DNA of 64,000 nucleotides from Planctomycetota bacterium (GCA_029552545.1 JAKPDO010000028.1:166975-230974), one strand, 5' to 3'; positions 50,684-60,483 are shown, counted from the first letter of the stretch. Notes: generated by a model from the letters alone, not told the origin. A program made the numbers and translations.

Positions 50684-53245
50684 GTGAAGAACCAAAGGCC
50701 TCAGGCCGACCCGATACGGCTTGAAATAGAGGCCCTTCAGAACCAGCTGAAAGAAAAACGCCCTTTCGCAGAGCAAATCCTTCAATCCTGTCCGCTCCTT
50801 CCGGCAGCCGCCGGATTTATGGCAGGGCTGATTCTTCAGAACTATACAAATCCCCCTTTATTCGGCTGGTTTTTCACTCTGATTCTCCTTGCAGTGTTTT
50901 CTGTATTTGCCGGAAAAATCCGCCGGCAGCCCCGCCGTTTGCAAGTCATACTTTTGACAGGCAGTTTGACCGCCCTGACAACAGGCGGCATTCGCCTGAA
51001 ACTTTTCCAGACTCCCTACCCATCGGACATCCGCCGCAAAATGGCATCCGCTGCCTCCCTGGCGACTTTGGAAGGAATGATCCTGACTGAACCCCACATC
51101 GAAGACCGCAGGCAATGGGTGTTCGCCAAATATCAGTGGACCTCGCCATCCACATCCTTTCTTTTGGCCGTCGAAAAAGCCCTCACTACGGACGGCTGGC
51201 AGCGGGCGTGCGGCACCCTCGCCGTCTCCGTCAATCAGCCCATCCGTACGCTCTCGGCAGGTGTGCGGATTCGATTTCATTGTACGCTTCAAAAACCGCC
51301 TCCGCCTGACAATCCCGGAATGGTTGATTATGGAGAGACGCTGGCCGCCCAGGGAATTTTTCTGACCGCAGAAATTCCAGGTCCGGAAGCACTCAAAAAA
51401 ATGCCGCAGGACAAAAAAGGACGTCGGCTCTTCGCCATTCAGCAGTTCCGCAGCCGGATAGCTCAATCTCTCCGCGCATGGGGAGGGGAATATGAAGAAT
51501 TTTCCTCCCTGCCCGATGCCTTGCTGCTTGGAAAACGCTCCGGCCTCAACACGACAATTCAGACGGCCTTTCGCAAGACCGGCCTGGCCCATTTTATCAG
51601 TCTGTCGGGAATGCATGTAGGGATACTGGCCGGTATTCTTTGGCAGGCGGGACGGCTCTTTGGGCTCAGCAAACGGTTTCGTGCAATCCCGTGCGTGTTC
51701 CTTCTGCTGGCTTATGCCATTCTCGTTCCGCCGCGTGCCCCTACGCTTCGGGCCGTTGTTTTTGCCCAGTTTTATCTTCTGTCTGTGCTGCTTTGCCGGC
51801 ATCCGCGTCCGCTGAATACCCTGTGTTTAACTGTTCTTGTTCTGCTGTTGTTTCGGCCGATGGACCTTTTTACCGCGGGCTGGCAGCTCTCCTATGCTTC
51901 TGTGGCGGGCATTCTCTTTTTCTATGAACCGATTTTCCTCAACCTGTTTCGTCTGTTCCTGAAAGTCCCCTTTTACCGCGCCCTCTCTGGGTCTTTCGTG
52001 GGCTCGTTTGTCTGCGTGCTGTTTGAATCTGTCGTGAAACTTCTGTCCGTCGGATATGCCGCCTGGCTGGGAGGCGCCGGTATTCTGCTGTACCATTTCG
52101 GCTCGTTTACACCCCTTTCCGCCCTTTGGACCGTTCTGCTCTTTCCGTTTGTTTTTGTGATTGTTCTGACCGGCTTTCTGAAAATCCTTCTGCTTCCGAT
52201 GCTGCCGACGGCAGCGGCCCTTTGCAGTGTTCTGCTGGACTGGGTCAGTGACGCATTTTGCACCCTGACTGTAAAAATTGCTGAGTCAAACATTTTCTCT
52301 TACCAAATAGGCCGTGTCGGGCTTGGCCTCATTCTGCTTTACTACGGGTGGCTTATCCTGGCCCGAGGGCTTCCCGCCGGAACGAAAGGGAAATCCGCCC
52401 TTCTCTGGACGGGCACAGCCCTGCTCCTGCTGCTGCCTCCTGTGGTTCGCTTCAGCCGGCTCCTTTCAACTGATTTCAAACTGACCTGTTTATCGGTCGG
52501 TCATGGTCTGGCCGTTGTCGGACAGCTGCCCGGCGGCAAAACCTTTTTGTTTGATGCCGGTTCCATCACACGCAAAAACCCCGGCAGCCGAATTGTGGTC
52601 CCCTTTCTTCTGCGGCAGGGAATTGAAACCATTGATGCCGTTGTTCTCAGTCATGGGGATTTAGACCATTACAACGGCATGCCGGAAATCCTTTCGTCTA
52701 TCCCTGCAAAAGCGGTTTATGTCAACCCCGGATTTCTTGAACGGGCGGAACATTCGCGGGCCGCGGCCTTAATGAAAAACATTCTCACCCAAGAAGACCT
52801 TCTGCATTCGTCGATGGAACTGCCGTCGTCTTTGGGAGCAGTCCGGCTGCACCGCCTTTGGCCGATTCCTTCCGTCCTCGAAGACCCTTCCGTATCCGAC
52901 AACAACAAATCCGAAGTGCTTCTGCTCGAATACGCCGGGCGCACCGTTCTGCTCTGCGGCGACATTGAAGAGTCTGCCCAGCGGCAGCTCGGTCAGCTCG
53001 TTCCGGACCTGAAAGTCGATGTTCTGCTGCTGCCGCATCACGGGTCCGGCCGGAACAATCTGCCCGGCTGGATTCGTCAGATTCAGCCGTCTGTCCGCTT
53101 GGTCAGCTGTGCACAGCGGCGTTTGTCTTCCGTGTTGACCCTCGATGATACGGCTGCCGACTTTTATACCCCCGGCGATGGAGCCGTGACCATTACAATA
53201 AAAGCCGACGGCACGCTCAGCGCCGTCGGCTTTCTCAAACCATGA
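50684..53245 (+). CDS. comEC: ComEC/Rec2-family DNA uptake channel with beta-lactamase-fold domain
   Basis: 853 residues. About 60-110 hold the first membrane helices, then an OB-like extracellular loop (about 130-270). The competence domain contains SLSGMHVGILAG and many membrane helices (about 300-560). The C-terminal metallo-beta-lactamase-like domain (about 600-853) has the metal-binding VLSHGDLDHYNG motif and LLLPHHGSG. ComEC moves single-stranded DNA through the inner membrane during natural transformation; the beta-lactamase part may degrade the other strand. The start is GTG at 50684 with AGGAGG upstream. Together with the prepilin peptidase nearby, it suggests competence or at least type IV pilus machinery. 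Convergent with the OmpA-like gene 14 bases downstream. Confidence 0.92.
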   Translation: MKNQRPQADPIRLEIEALQNQLKEKRPFAEQILQSCPLLPAAAGFMAGLILQNYTNPPLFGWFFTLILLAVFSVFAGKIRRQPRRLQVILLTGSLTALTTGGIRLKLFQTPYPSDIRRKMASAASLATLEGMILTEPHIEDRRQWVFAKYQWTSPSTSFLLAVEKALTTDGWQRACGTLAVSVNQPIRTLSAGVRIRFHCTLQKPPPPDNPGMVDYGETLAAQGIFLTAEIPGPEALKKMPQDKKGRRLFAIQQFRSRIAQSLRAWGGEYEEFSSLPDALLLGKRSGLNTTIQTAFRKTGLAHFISLSGMHVGILAGILWQAGRLFGLSKRFRAIPCVFLLLAYAILVPPRAPTLRAVVFAQFYLLSVLLCRHPRPLNTLCLTVLVLLLFRPMDLFTAGWQLSYASVAGILFFYEPIFLNLFRLFLKVPFYRALSGSFVGSFVCVLFESVVKLLSVGYAAWLGGAGILLYHFGSFTPLSALWTVLLFPFVFVIVLTGFLKILLLPMLPTAAALCSVLLDWVSDAFCTLTVKIAESNIFSYQIGRVGLGLILLYYGWLILARGLPAGTKGKSALLWTGTALLLLLPPVVRFSRLLSTDFKLTCLSVGHGLAVVGQLPGGKTFLFDAGSITRKNPGSRIVVPFLLRQGIETIDAVVLSHGDLDHYNGMPEILSSIPAKAVYVNPGFLERAEHSRAAALMKNILTQEDLLHSSMELPSSLGAVRLHRLWPIPSVLEDPSVSDNNKSEVLLLEYAGRTVLLCGDIEESAQRQLGQLVPDLKVDVLLLPHHGSGRNNLPGWIRQIQPSVRLVSCAQRRLSSVLTLDDTAADFYTPGDGAVTITIKADGTLSAVGFLKP

Positions 53246-53259
53246 AAAGGGAAACTGCT

Positions 53260-53940
53260 TTACCGCATATGCACCACAATTTCAACCCGGCGGTTCTTGG
53301 CCTTGCCCGCTGCCGTAGCATTGGAAGCGACCGGCCGGCTCTCGCCGCAGGCGACCCCGCGGATTTGCTGCGGCGGGATGCCCTTGTTGACCAGATACCG
53401 AAGAACCGTCAAAGCACGGCCTGCCGACAAATCCCAGTTATCCTGCCAGAGATTTTTCGTCTTGCGAATCGGGTCAGAATCCGTATGTCCGACGACATCA
53501 ATCTGCCGGCCCGAATACCGCTCGCGAATGACATTGTAAATATGGTCCAGTTCAGCACTTGTTGCCCCTTTCAGCTTCGCACTGCCCGGAGCAAAGAGAA
53601 TGGTATTCTCGAGGGTAACCGTAATCGTTCCCGCTTTTTCATCCACCGAGACTTCGCCTACCTGAAAACCGGTAGCGGAAGCCGGAGTCGCTTTCTTCTG
53701 GGAAATCTGCTTCTGCAATTCTTCTATGGTTGTCTGGCTCTGGCTGAGCTGCTGGCTTAATTCGGCCTGCTTGGCGGAGGAACTGTCCAGAGAGGCCACG
53801 CAGTTTTCATACAGCCCCTTGAGATTCTGATGTTCCACTTCCAGTGCTTTGTATTTCTTTTCCCAGTTTGTGCAGCCGCTCAGAAAAGAGACCGCCGCCG
53901 TCATCAAAACCACCCTCAACAATGCTGTTTTCTTTGCCAT
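53260..53940 (-). CDS. OmpA-family peptidoglycan-binding lipoprotein
   Basis: 226 residues. The lipobox-like FLSGC near residue 23 follows a signal peptide (LLRVVLMTAAVSF), so it should be a lipoprotein. A coiled coil (about 30-85, rich in Gln, Ser and Leu) precedes the OmpA_C domain (about 110-225): ILFAPGSAKLKG, VVGHTDSDPI and NWDLSAGRALTVLRYL. These carry the Asp and Arg that bind diaminopimelate of peptidoglycan. It is likely to anchor the outer membrane. The domain order resembles Pal-like or MotB-like proteins without a transmembrane helix. It is convergent with comEC and separated by 37 bases from the prepilin peptidase upstream. Confidence 0.92.
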   Translation of the reverse strand: MAKKTALLRVVLMTAAVSFLSGCTNWEKKYKALEVEHQNLKGLYENCVASLDSSSAKQAELSQQLSQSQTTIEELQKQISQKKATPASATGFQVGEVSVDEKAGTITVTLENTILFAPGSAKLKGATSAELDHIYNVIRERYSGRQIDVVGHTDSDPIRKTKNLWQDNWDLSAGRALTVLRYLVNKGIPPQQIRGVACGESRPVASNATAAGKAKNRRVEIVVHMR

Positions 53941-53977
53941 ACGTAACCTTCCTTTCGCTTCCAGTGCGATCCTCTTT

Positions 53978-55150
53978 TTATTCCAACCCGTAGAACTGAT
54001 TCAGGTAAACCAAAATCCAATCGTGAAAAAGTATAACCAGCAAAACGGCTGATGACAAGAAAGGACCATAAGGAATTTGTCGACTTTTTCTCGACAGCCA
54101 TTGATAAAGTGCCCACAGCAGACCGAAAAACGGAGCAACAAAAAAAGCCAGGATGACCCAGCCGGGCCCGATGACGGCACCTGCCGCCCCCATCAGGTGA
54201 ACATCCCCCAAGCCCATTGCTTCCCGGCCGAAAATCAATGTCCCTACTATTCGTGTGGCCCAGACGATTGCCGCTCCGGCCAAATAGCCGGCCAATGCCC
54301 CCATAAGTCCTGAAACCACAGGAAGTTGTGAAACTCTTTCCCACCCTTCCATCAGCAGGGGAAAACGCAGAATGCCCCATCCGGCAATTCCGCCTGCCGC
54401 CGCCGGTGCCAAAAAGACAATCTCTTTAAGAATTTCACGACGGTCGTTAAAAACCGGCTCTTTTTTGTCCGGATTTTTCTCTTCCCGTTCTGATTGCTCA
54501 GCATAACTGGCTTGGATCCATCCTTTTCTTAGGCATATCAGCGATACCGCCAGTCCGGCTGCCGCTCCTAAGGAAATACCCGCCCACACAGGGGTTACCG
54601 AAGGGAAGAGGCCGGCATCCGTCTCTGTGGAATCCGTCTGAATAATCCAGGGAGCCGCTGCCGAACAGACAAATCCAACCGCTGTCACAAACCAGCACAG
54701 AGACAACGGAATCAGCCATAACTCCAAATCAATCGCAGACGCTGCCAGGAAAGCGGCTGTAAGCACCATCACATTCACATAAAAAAGCCAACCGCCGGAG
54801 AAAAAAAAGCGTTCAATGGGTCCGTCCCCTTTCAGTTCCGTTGCCCGATACTCCCAAACAAAAAACCACAAATAAATCCCTGTGAATAAGACAGCCGTCA
54901 GCAGTTCAATAATCGGGTATCGAATGGAAATCGGCGCACGGCAACCGCGGCAGTGCCCTCGCAGCAGAATCCACGAAATCACAGGGATATTGTCATAAAA
55001 GGCGATCTGCATCCCGCAGGATGGACACGATGACGGCGGACTTACAATCGATTTATCCAAAGGCAGCCGATAAATCACCACATTCAGAAAGCTGCCCACA
55101 CAAGCCCCGAACGCAAATACAAAAAGAAGCCAAATCCCTTCCGGCGTCAT
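53978..55150 (-). CDS. pilD: Prepilin peptidase (A24), with an enlarged middle
   Basis: 390 residues, longer than the usual 230-290. The N-terminal methyltransferase-type domain has the zinc Cys pairs CPSCGM and CRGC (about residues 42-75). The first catalytic Asp lies in SAIDLELWLIP and the second in MGLGDVHLMG (GxGD), followed by helices. An insert (about 195-265), with charged ERE/KKEP residues and a further helix, lengthens the loop between the two Asp. It cleaves and N-methylates type IV pilins and pseudopilins in the inner membrane. Its link to pilus or secretion genes is not in this window, though comEC is next door. Confidence 0.92.
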   Translation of the reverse strand: MTPEGIWLLFVFAFGACVGSFLNVVIYRLPLDKSIVSPPSSCPSCGMQIAFYDNIPVISWILLRGHCRGCRAPISIRYPIIELLTAVLFTGIYLWFFVWEYRATELKGDGPIERFFFSGGWLFYVNVMVLTAAFLAASAIDLELWLIPLSLCWFVTAVGFVCSAAAPWIIQTDSTETDAGLFPSVTPVWAGISLGAAAGLAVSLICLRKGWIQASYAEQSEREEKNPDKKEPVFNDRREILKEIVFLAPAAAGGIAGWGILRFPLLMEGWERVSQLPVVSGLMGALAGYLAGAAIVWATRIVGTLIFGREAMGLGDVHLMGAAGAVIGPGWVILAFFVAPFFGLLWALYQWLSRKSRQIPYGPFLSSAVLLVILFHDWILVYLNQFYGLE

Positions 55151-55174
55151 CCGTGCACCTTCCCTGAGGGGGGG

Positions 55175-56431
55175 TTATCGCCCGCGTTTGGATTTTTTGA
55201 CCGGCTTTTCCGGATTCTGACGGCGAACCAGCGCGGCGACCTTCATCGGCAGACCAAACAGACGGATAAAGCCGGTCGCATCCGTCGGATTGTATTCATC
55301 GCCCATCGTAAAGCTGGCCAGTTTGAGATTGTACAAACTCTTGGGGCTTTTTACCCCGGCCAGCGTCGCCTGCCCCTTGAAGAGTTTCAGCCGCACCGTT
55401 CCCGTCACCGTTTCCTGCGTGACATTCACAAACGCATCCAGGGCCTCCCGCAGCGGCGAATACCACTGGCCGTAATACACCAGTTCGGCATACCGCAGGG
55501 CCACCTGCTGCTTGTAATGCATGGTTTCCCGCTCGAGTGTGAGCATCTCCAGAGCCCGATGCGCCGTGGACAGAATCGTCCCGCCCGGTGTTTCATACAC
55601 CCCACGGGATTTCATTCCGACCAGCCGATTCTCCACGAGGTCCGCCTGGCCAATGCCGTGAAGCCCGCCGATTTCGTTGAGCATCTCAATCAGCCGCACT
55701 CCGCCGACCGCCCGGCCGTTCAGTTTCACCGGAACGCCCTTTTCAAAATCAATCTGCACATAATCCGGCCGATTGGGTGTTTTCGAAACCGGACGCGTCA
55801 GGACAAACAAATGCTCCTGCGGCTCATTCCACGGGTCTTCCAAATCCGCCCCCTCATGGCTGATATGCCACAGATTGCGGTCGCGCGAATAGATTTTTTT
55901 CTTGCTCTGCTGAATCGGGATATTGTGCTTCCGGGCGTACTCTACGGCCGCTTCCCGGCTGGTGAGCGTAAAATTCGGGTCTTTCCACGGGGCAATAATC
56001 TTCAGCGTCGGGTCCAGCGCCATATAGGTCAGTTCAAACCGCACCTGGTCATTGCCCTTGCCGGTCGCCCCGTGCGCCACCGCCGTTGCACCGGTCTTGT
56101 GCGCCACATCGACCTGATGCTTGGCAATCAGGGGACGGGCGATGCTCGTTCCCAAAAGATATCCGTTCTCATAGACCGCGCCGGCCTTGAGCATCGGCCA
56201 CAGAAAATCCTCCACAAACTCTTTCCGCAAATCGCGGACGATGCACTGGACCGCTCCCGTCGCCAGCGCCTTTTTCTGAATCCCTTTCAGTTCATCCCCC
56301 TGCCCCAGCTCTGCGGCAAACGCCACAACATCATAGCCGTAGGTTTCCTTCAGCCACGGCAGAATCACACTCGTATCCAGTCCCCCGCTGTACGCCAGGA
56401 CAACCTTTTCCGCTTTTTTCTTATTAGCCAT
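55175..56431 (-). CDS. argG: Argininosuccinate synthase
   Basis: 418 residues. The PP-loop [20 protein letters not shown] binds [19 protein letters not shown] binds aspartate/citrulline, and [12 protein letters not shown] and the C-terminal extension complete the enzyme. It joins citrulline and aspartate to argininosuccinate in arginine synthesis. The C-terminal tail is basic and short ([10 protein letters not shown]). It lies 24 bases after the prepilin peptidase start, but the two are not functionally related. Upstream, 81 bases separate it from aroDE. Confidence 0.96.
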   Translation of the reverse strand: MANKKKAEKVVLAYSGGLDTSVILPWLKETYGYDVVAFAAELGQGDELKGIQKKALATGAVQCIVRDLRKEFVEDFLWPMLKAGAVYENGYLLGTSIARPLIAKHQVDVAHKTGATAVAHGATGKGNDQVRFELTYMALDPTLKIIAPWKDPNFTLTSREAAVEYARKHNIPIQQSKKKIYSRDRNLWHISHEGADLEDPWNEPQEHLFVLTRPVSKTPNRPDYVQIDFEKGVPVKLNGRAVGGVRLIEMLNEIGGLHGIGQADLVENRLVGMKSRGVYETPGGTILSTAHRALEMLTLERETMHYKQQVALRYAELVYYGQWYSPLREALDAFVNVTQETVTGTVRLKLFKGQATLAGVKSPKSLYNLKLASFTMGDEYNPTDATGFIRLFGLPMKVAALVRRQNPEKPVKKSKRGR

Positions 56432-56512
56432 AGTTCTTGTCCTAAAAAATTCTTTTTCTTACAGTTCAGTATTGTACTGCACCCGAAGAGTACAAAAATG
56501 TCAAGATGAAAA

Positions 56513-58063
56513 TCATTTCAGTTTTTCCATCACAATCCGGCGAAGCAACAACTCGTCCGGCTCAACACCCGTCAGGTGCCGATACTGCACAACGGCCTGT
56601 CGGATAAACATTTCCGCTCCGCTGACCACCCGTGCGCCGGCGGCCTTTGCCTCCCGCAGAAAGCGGGTTTCCAACGGCACATACACCGTATCAAACGCCA
56701 CGGAATTCGGACCGAACACCTCCGCGGGTACCGGTGTGGAATCTGTGTTGGGGGCCATTCCCAAACTGGTGCAGTTGATAAAAATCCGCGCTCGGCAGCT
56801 GCGGATTTCCTCCAAGGGAGCCGCCCGACAGCCGAACTCCTCCGCCAGGGACTGGGCTTTTTCCAGCGTTCGGTTATACACCGTCACGCGGCATCCGGCA
56901 TCCATCAATCCTACGATAACCGCTCGGGCCGCCCCGCCGGCTCCGATGACCGCCGCTTCCTGATTCCGCAGCTCCTTTCGTTCAACTCCGAGCGTTTCCG
57001 TCAGCGCATTCAGAGCCCCTACACAATCGGTATTGTAAGCACTCACCTGACCGTTATGGCCGATTTTGACCGTATTGGCTGCTCCAATTCGTTCCGCCAG
57101 CGGCTCCAGATACCCCCCTTCCTGATGGACAAACTCCAAAGCCGAGCTCTTATGCGGCAGCGTCACACCAAACCCCCGAAAATCCAGCCAGGGACGCTGG
57201 AGAACCGACTGAAGAAAAAGGTTGAACTCCGCCTGTCCCCCTCCCACCTCCAGCGGCAGATGCAGGGCGTTGCGGCCCTGGGCATCAAAACAGCCGTTAT
57301 ACACCGCCGGACTGAGCGAATGCCCAACCGGATTTCCGATAATTCCGTACAGCTCGGTCTGCCGGTTGAGGGCATCCCATCGATACAGCGTCTTCATTTT
57401 GCGAACTGGAATCTGCCCGGGTGCCGCCGCCGCTGCTTCTTCCGGACAGGCAAAGGTCAGAAAACCGCCGAGCTTTTTGGCCAAAATCCGCGTTATCATC
57501 CCTGCCGGGCCCATGGCAAAAACAATCAAATCCTCCTTCTCCTGATACAGCAGGTCCATCGCCTCAAAACAATCGTTGATATGTCCGGCCGTATAGACCA
57601 GCTTCACAACCGCCTCCGGACAAAGCGTCCGCATCGCTTCATAGCGAGCCGACAAATCCTCAAAGGGACCGTGAAAATCGTGTGCGGAAAGAATCAGCCG
57701 GCATGTCCGAAAACGCCGCAAAGCCGCCGTGAGCATCTCCTGAACACCGGGCTGAAGATACTGAGCGAATTCCCAATCAATAAAATCAGCGCCCGCTTCC
57801 ATCGCCGCTGTCAGCACCTTCAGCCGTTTCTCCGTCGGCCAATCCGCCGAACCGCCTTCTGAAATATGCCGGCAGGTCGCAATTACAGGCAGCCCTTTTG
57901 CCTTGACATATTTCACCAGATTTGCGGCGGCCGCCTCTTCTGGATTTTCCAGAAAGTCCAGACGCAGCTCAATCGCTTCCGCCCCCTGACAGACCGACCG
58001 GTCAATCTGCTCTTGGGCCTTTTCTACGCTTTCTGCTGAAATAGAAACCGCCAGTATTGTCAT
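56513..58063 (-). CDS. aroDE: Bifunctional 3-dehydroquinate dehydratase / shikimate dehydrogenase
   Basis: 516 residues. About residues 1-220 are a type I dehydroquinate dehydratase: ELRLDFLEN, PVIATCRHISEGG, and the Lys of VVKLVYTAGH, which forms the Schiff base. Residues about 235-516 are a shikimate dehydrogenase: IIGNPVGHSLSPAVYNGCF (substrate loop), GFGVTLPHKSSALEF (catalytic Lys), and VIGAGGAARAVI (NADP loop). The fused enzyme takes dehydroquinate to shikimate; the product goes to aroA, which is encoded 22 kb away. TTG at 58093 would extend the frame; ATG at 58063 is the family start. Such fusions occur in plants, Chlamydia and planctomycetes. Confidence 0.94.
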   Translation of the reverse strand: MTILAVSISAESVEKAQEQIDRSVCQGAEAIELRLDFLENPEEAAAANLVKYVKAKGLPVIATCRHISEGGSADWPTEKRLKVLTAAMEAGADFIDWEFAQYLQPGVQEMLTAALRRFRTCRLILSAHDFHGPFEDLSARYEAMRTLCPEAVVKLVYTAGHINDCFEAMDLLYQEKEDLIVFAMGPAGMITRILAKKLGGFLTFACPEEAAAAAPGQIPVRKMKTLYRWDALNRQTELYGIIGNPVGHSLSPAVYNGCFDAQGRNALHLPLEVGGGQAEFNLFLQSVLQRPWLDFRGFGVTLPHKSSALEFVHQEGGYLEPLAERIGAANTVKIGHNGQVSAYNTDCVGALNALTETLGVERKELRNQEAAVIGAGGAARAVIVGLMDAGCRVTVYNRTLEKAQSLAEEFGCRAAPLEEIRSCRARIFINCTSLGMAPNTDSTPVPAEVFGPNSVAFDTVYVPLETRFLREAKAAGARVVSGAEMFIRQAVVQYRHLTGVEPDELLLRRIVMEKLK

Positions 58064-58127
58064 AAACAATGACAATAACCGGCGGTTGTGCAAAATTCAA
58101 GACTAAACAGAGCCGTTAAGGCCCCGC

Positions 58128-58820
58128 TTATTTACTTGTTTCCTGCTGCGGCGGATATTTCACCGTACAGCCGTACGGCTTGGTTTCCTTTACGGTTGGT
58201 TCTTTTCCGGCCAGCAGGGCATCCAGCGCCTGTTCTACGTAATTGACATACTTTTCATTCTCAGGGACCTTGCCCAGAGGAGCATTGTCAATGGCCCCCT
58301 GATAGGCAATATGCCCCTCTAAATCGATTACAAACATCTGCGGCGTATTGGTGGCCTTGTACAGCCGACCAACCTGTCCGGTTGGGTCCGCCAGAATCGG
58401 ATGCTTCATCTGATGCTCTTTCGCCCAGGCCTTGTGGTCCTCCGGCTTGGCATAGTGCGTGCTGTTGATTGTCAGCCACACTACCTTTTTCTCCGGTTCG
58501 CCTTCTTTGGCGTTCACATATTTGTCAATCAGCTTGGCGAATGTCTTATTCTGGTAATGCGGCTTGACAAACGGACAGTCCCAGTTGGCCCATTCGAGCA
58601 CCACAATCTTTTTGCCGACAAAATCGGACAATTTTACGTCCTTGCCGTCCAGGTCTTTTAGAACAAAATCCGGGGCGGCACCGGGGCATTTCTCTTTGCT
58701 GCACTGATGTTCCTGCCTTTTTGGTTGGCCGCCTTCCTCGCCACCGAAAGCCCTCTGAACAGCCCAAATTCCCATTGCAGCGGCGGCTGCCGTTATCAGA
58801 ATTTTTCGATAGGTCAACAT
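58128..58820 (-). CDS. Secreted redoxin (AhpC/TlpA-like thioredoxin fold)
   Basis: 230 residues from the ATG at 58820, which has AAAGGAG upstream; a longer frame to 58862 adds a tail without family support. A signal peptide (TYRKILITAAAAAMGIWAV) is followed by a Cys pair (HQCSKEKCPG) and the redoxin fold starting at APDFVLKDLDGKDVKLSDFVG. The active site reads WDCPFVKPHY, a lone Cys instead of C-x-x-C, so it may act as a peroxidase or a thiol donor with the N-terminal Cys pair. Later motifs are KHPILADPTGQVGRLY and TPQMFVIDLEG, typical of peroxiredoxin-like proteins. It is likely periplasmic. Divergent from the M14 gene. Confidence 0.88.
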   Translation of the reverse strand: MLTYRKILITAAAAAMGIWAVQRAFGGEEGGQPKRQEHQCSKEKCPGAAPDFVLKDLDGKDVKLSDFVGKKIVVLEWANWDCPFVKPHYQNKTFAKLIDKYVNAKEGEPEKKVVWLTINSTHYAKPEDHKAWAKEHQMKHPILADPTGQVGRLYKATNTPQMFVIDLEGHIAYQGAIDNAPLGKVPENEKYVNYVEQALDALLAGKEPTVKETKPYGCTVKYPPQQETSK

Positions 58821-58924
58821 TGCCGGCTCCTTTCCATAATTTCCTCTTTGACAAGAACCCATTTCTTCTATAGGGTAATCACAAAAATTATACGCAGGAT
58901 TGGACTGAAAAGATTGAACTTGAG

Positions 58925-59710
58925 ATGTTTTTTATTATGAAAAGCAAAAAAATTACACACTGGTTTCGTATTCAAATAACAATTCTCCTTATTCCTATAT
59001 TGCCTATTTTAACATCGGGTTGCCAAGCTCCTCGTGACCCCTATGCTCCTCAGGTCATCACACCGACCGTAGTAAGTTATTCGAACATAGGCACTTCCGT
59101 ACAAGGCCGCCCGATTGAATGCCTTCAGTTCGGCAACTCAGGCCCGACAGTCCTTGTATTGGGTGCCATTCACGGAAATGAACCGGCCAGCCAGGTTTTG
59201 GCGGAAGCATTGAAAGATTATCTGCTTCGGTACCGCTATCTTTATTCCCGCCGAAGAATCCTTCTGATTCCGGCAGCCAATCCGGATGGTCTGGCCGCCG
59301 GCACACGCGATAATGCCCGGAAGGTCGATTTGAACCGTAATTTTCCTGCTGACAATCGGCTTAACAACGACCGGTACGGCCAAGCACCTCTCTCTGAACC
59401 CGAATCCAAAGCACTCTATAACCTGATTGAAACGGAAAAACCTGTTCGAATCCTCAGCATTCATCAGCCCTACGGCTGCATCGATTATGACGGTCCGGGA
59501 AAATATCTGGCTCAGCGGATGGCCCTGTGGTGTCCCCTGCCGGTTGAGCGCATCGGGGCATTGCCCGGCTCACTCGGTTCCTGGGCCGGAGAAACCAAAG
59601 GAATCCCTATCATCACCCTGGAAATGAAAGCAGAAGATACCCTTCTGACCAAACAGGAACTCTGGGACAAATACGGAAAGGCCGTTCTGGATTTTCTGAC
59701 CGTTCCGTAA
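58925..59710 (+). CDS. M14 murein peptide amidase (MpaA-like) lipoprotein
   Basis: 261 residues. A lipoprotein signal peptide ends in LTSGC (lipobox). The M14 zinc motif HGNE in GAIHGNEPAS gives the His and Glu ligands; LNRNFP holds the Arg/Asn substrate-binding positions; SIHQPYG supplies the third ligand His; and ITLEMKAED the catalytic Glu. This pattern matches MpaA-like enzymes that cut the gamma-D-Glu-diaminopimelate bond of muropeptides, important for peptidoglycan recycling. Being a lipoprotein it would act in the periplasm, whereas E. coli MpaA is cytoplasmic. An alternative start at 58937 would shorten it by four residues. Divergent from the redoxin gene. Confidence 0.85.
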   Translation: MFFIMKSKKITHWFRIQITILLIPILPILTSGCQAPRDPYAPQVITPTVVSYSNIGTSVQGRPIECLQFGNSGPTVLVLGAIHGNEPASQVLAEALKDYLLRYRYLYSRRRILLIPAANPDGLAAGTRDNARKVDLNRNFPADNRLNNDRYGQAPLSEPESKALYNLIETEKPVRILSIHQPYGCIDYDGPGKYLAQRMALWCPLPVERIGALPGSLGSWAGETKGIPIITLEMKAEDTLLTKQELWDKYGKAVLDFLTVP

Positions 59711-59721
59711 ACCGCTGCTGC

Positions 59722-60342
59722 CTAATCAAAATCAACGGGAATCGAGGGGTCACGGTACATTTGGAAAAAGCGTTTGATTTCGTGAGGCAGGGTCCGCCCT
59801 CTTGAGAGCGGGGGAATCTCATTTTCCCCGAAGAACGCTACCTCTGTGGTCTCATGACTGGGTTTCGGTTCCCCCCCGACGATTTCACACAAAAAGAAGA
59901 GTTTATAAATGTTAAATGGATACGGCGGTGTGTGCCCCTGCCGGTCCCGGTCATAGACCGCCAACAGCCGAACAACCCGGGCCTCAAATCCGGACTCCTC
60001 CCGAATTTCCCGTACGCAGTTTTCGCTGGCTGTCAGCCCTACATCACACCAGCCGCCCGGCAGGGTCCATCCGCCGTCTGCCGACTCACGGACGAGCAGA
60101 ATCTTGTTGTCGCGGAAGCAAACCCCTCGGCAGTCCACCTTCGGGGTCGGATAGCCCGTATCCTCCTGCAGCTGATAGACAATCTTCTCCGGCGCAAGTC
60201 CCGTATAACCGGCCAATATTTCCGCACAAATCCGCTCAATCTCTTCGTGCCTCGCCCGCTCGTATTCATTTTGAGCAAACGCCCGACCGGCTTGGGAAAT
60301 CGCCTTCAGCCGTCTGACAATATCAAACCAGTCCAATGCCAC
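59722..60342 (-). CDS. Nudix hydrolase with N-terminal helical domain
   Basis: 206 residues. About 1-60 are an N-terminal helical region of the Nudix_N_2 type (MALDWFDIVRRLKAISQAGRAF). The Nudix box follows: GGWCDVGLTASENCVREIREESGFEA, with the GX5EX7REUXEEXGU pattern and metal-binding Glu residues. YDRDRQGHTPPYPFNIYKLFFLCE is the substrate-binding strand. It resembles bacterial ADP-ribose/ADP-glucose pyrophosphatases (YjhB type). The substrate is likely a nucleotide sugar, but it is not proven. A promoter lies just upstream. The 3' end faces the M14 gene with 11 bases between them. Confidence 0.9.
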   Translation of the reverse strand: MALDWFDIVRRLKAISQAGRAFAQNEYERARHEEIERICAEILAGYTGLAPEKIVYQLQEDTGYPTPKVDCRGVCFRDNKILLVRESADGGWTLPGGWCDVGLTASENCVREIREESGFEARVVRLLAVYDRDRQGHTPPYPFNIYKLFFLCEIVGGEPKPSHETTEVAFFGENEIPPLSRGRTLPHEIKRFFQMYRDPSIPVDFD

Positions 60343-60374
60343 TGTGCACCTCAGCCAATATCACTTTTCCCAAA

Positions 60375-60403
60375 AGGATAAAAAACTCTCCTATCCTTGT
60401 CAA
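60375..60403 (-). promoter_or_regulatory. Promoter of the Nudix hydrolase gene
   Basis: A perfect TTGACA (60398-60403) and TATCCT (60375-60380) on the minus strand with 17 bases between them. The start of transcription would be near 60368, with a leader of about 26 bases to the ATG at 60342. Confidence 0.65.
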
Positions 60404-60483
60404 AAAATATTGTTCCGGGGGTCACTGATTTTAGAGTGCCGCATCAGGATTCCATTGTCTGCAGAAAGAGGGAATAACTCGGC

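Noticed and set aside
56490..56512. TTGACA upstream of argG as a promoter
   Set aside because: The nearest -10-like TACAAT on the same strand is 22 bases away, outside the usual spacing.
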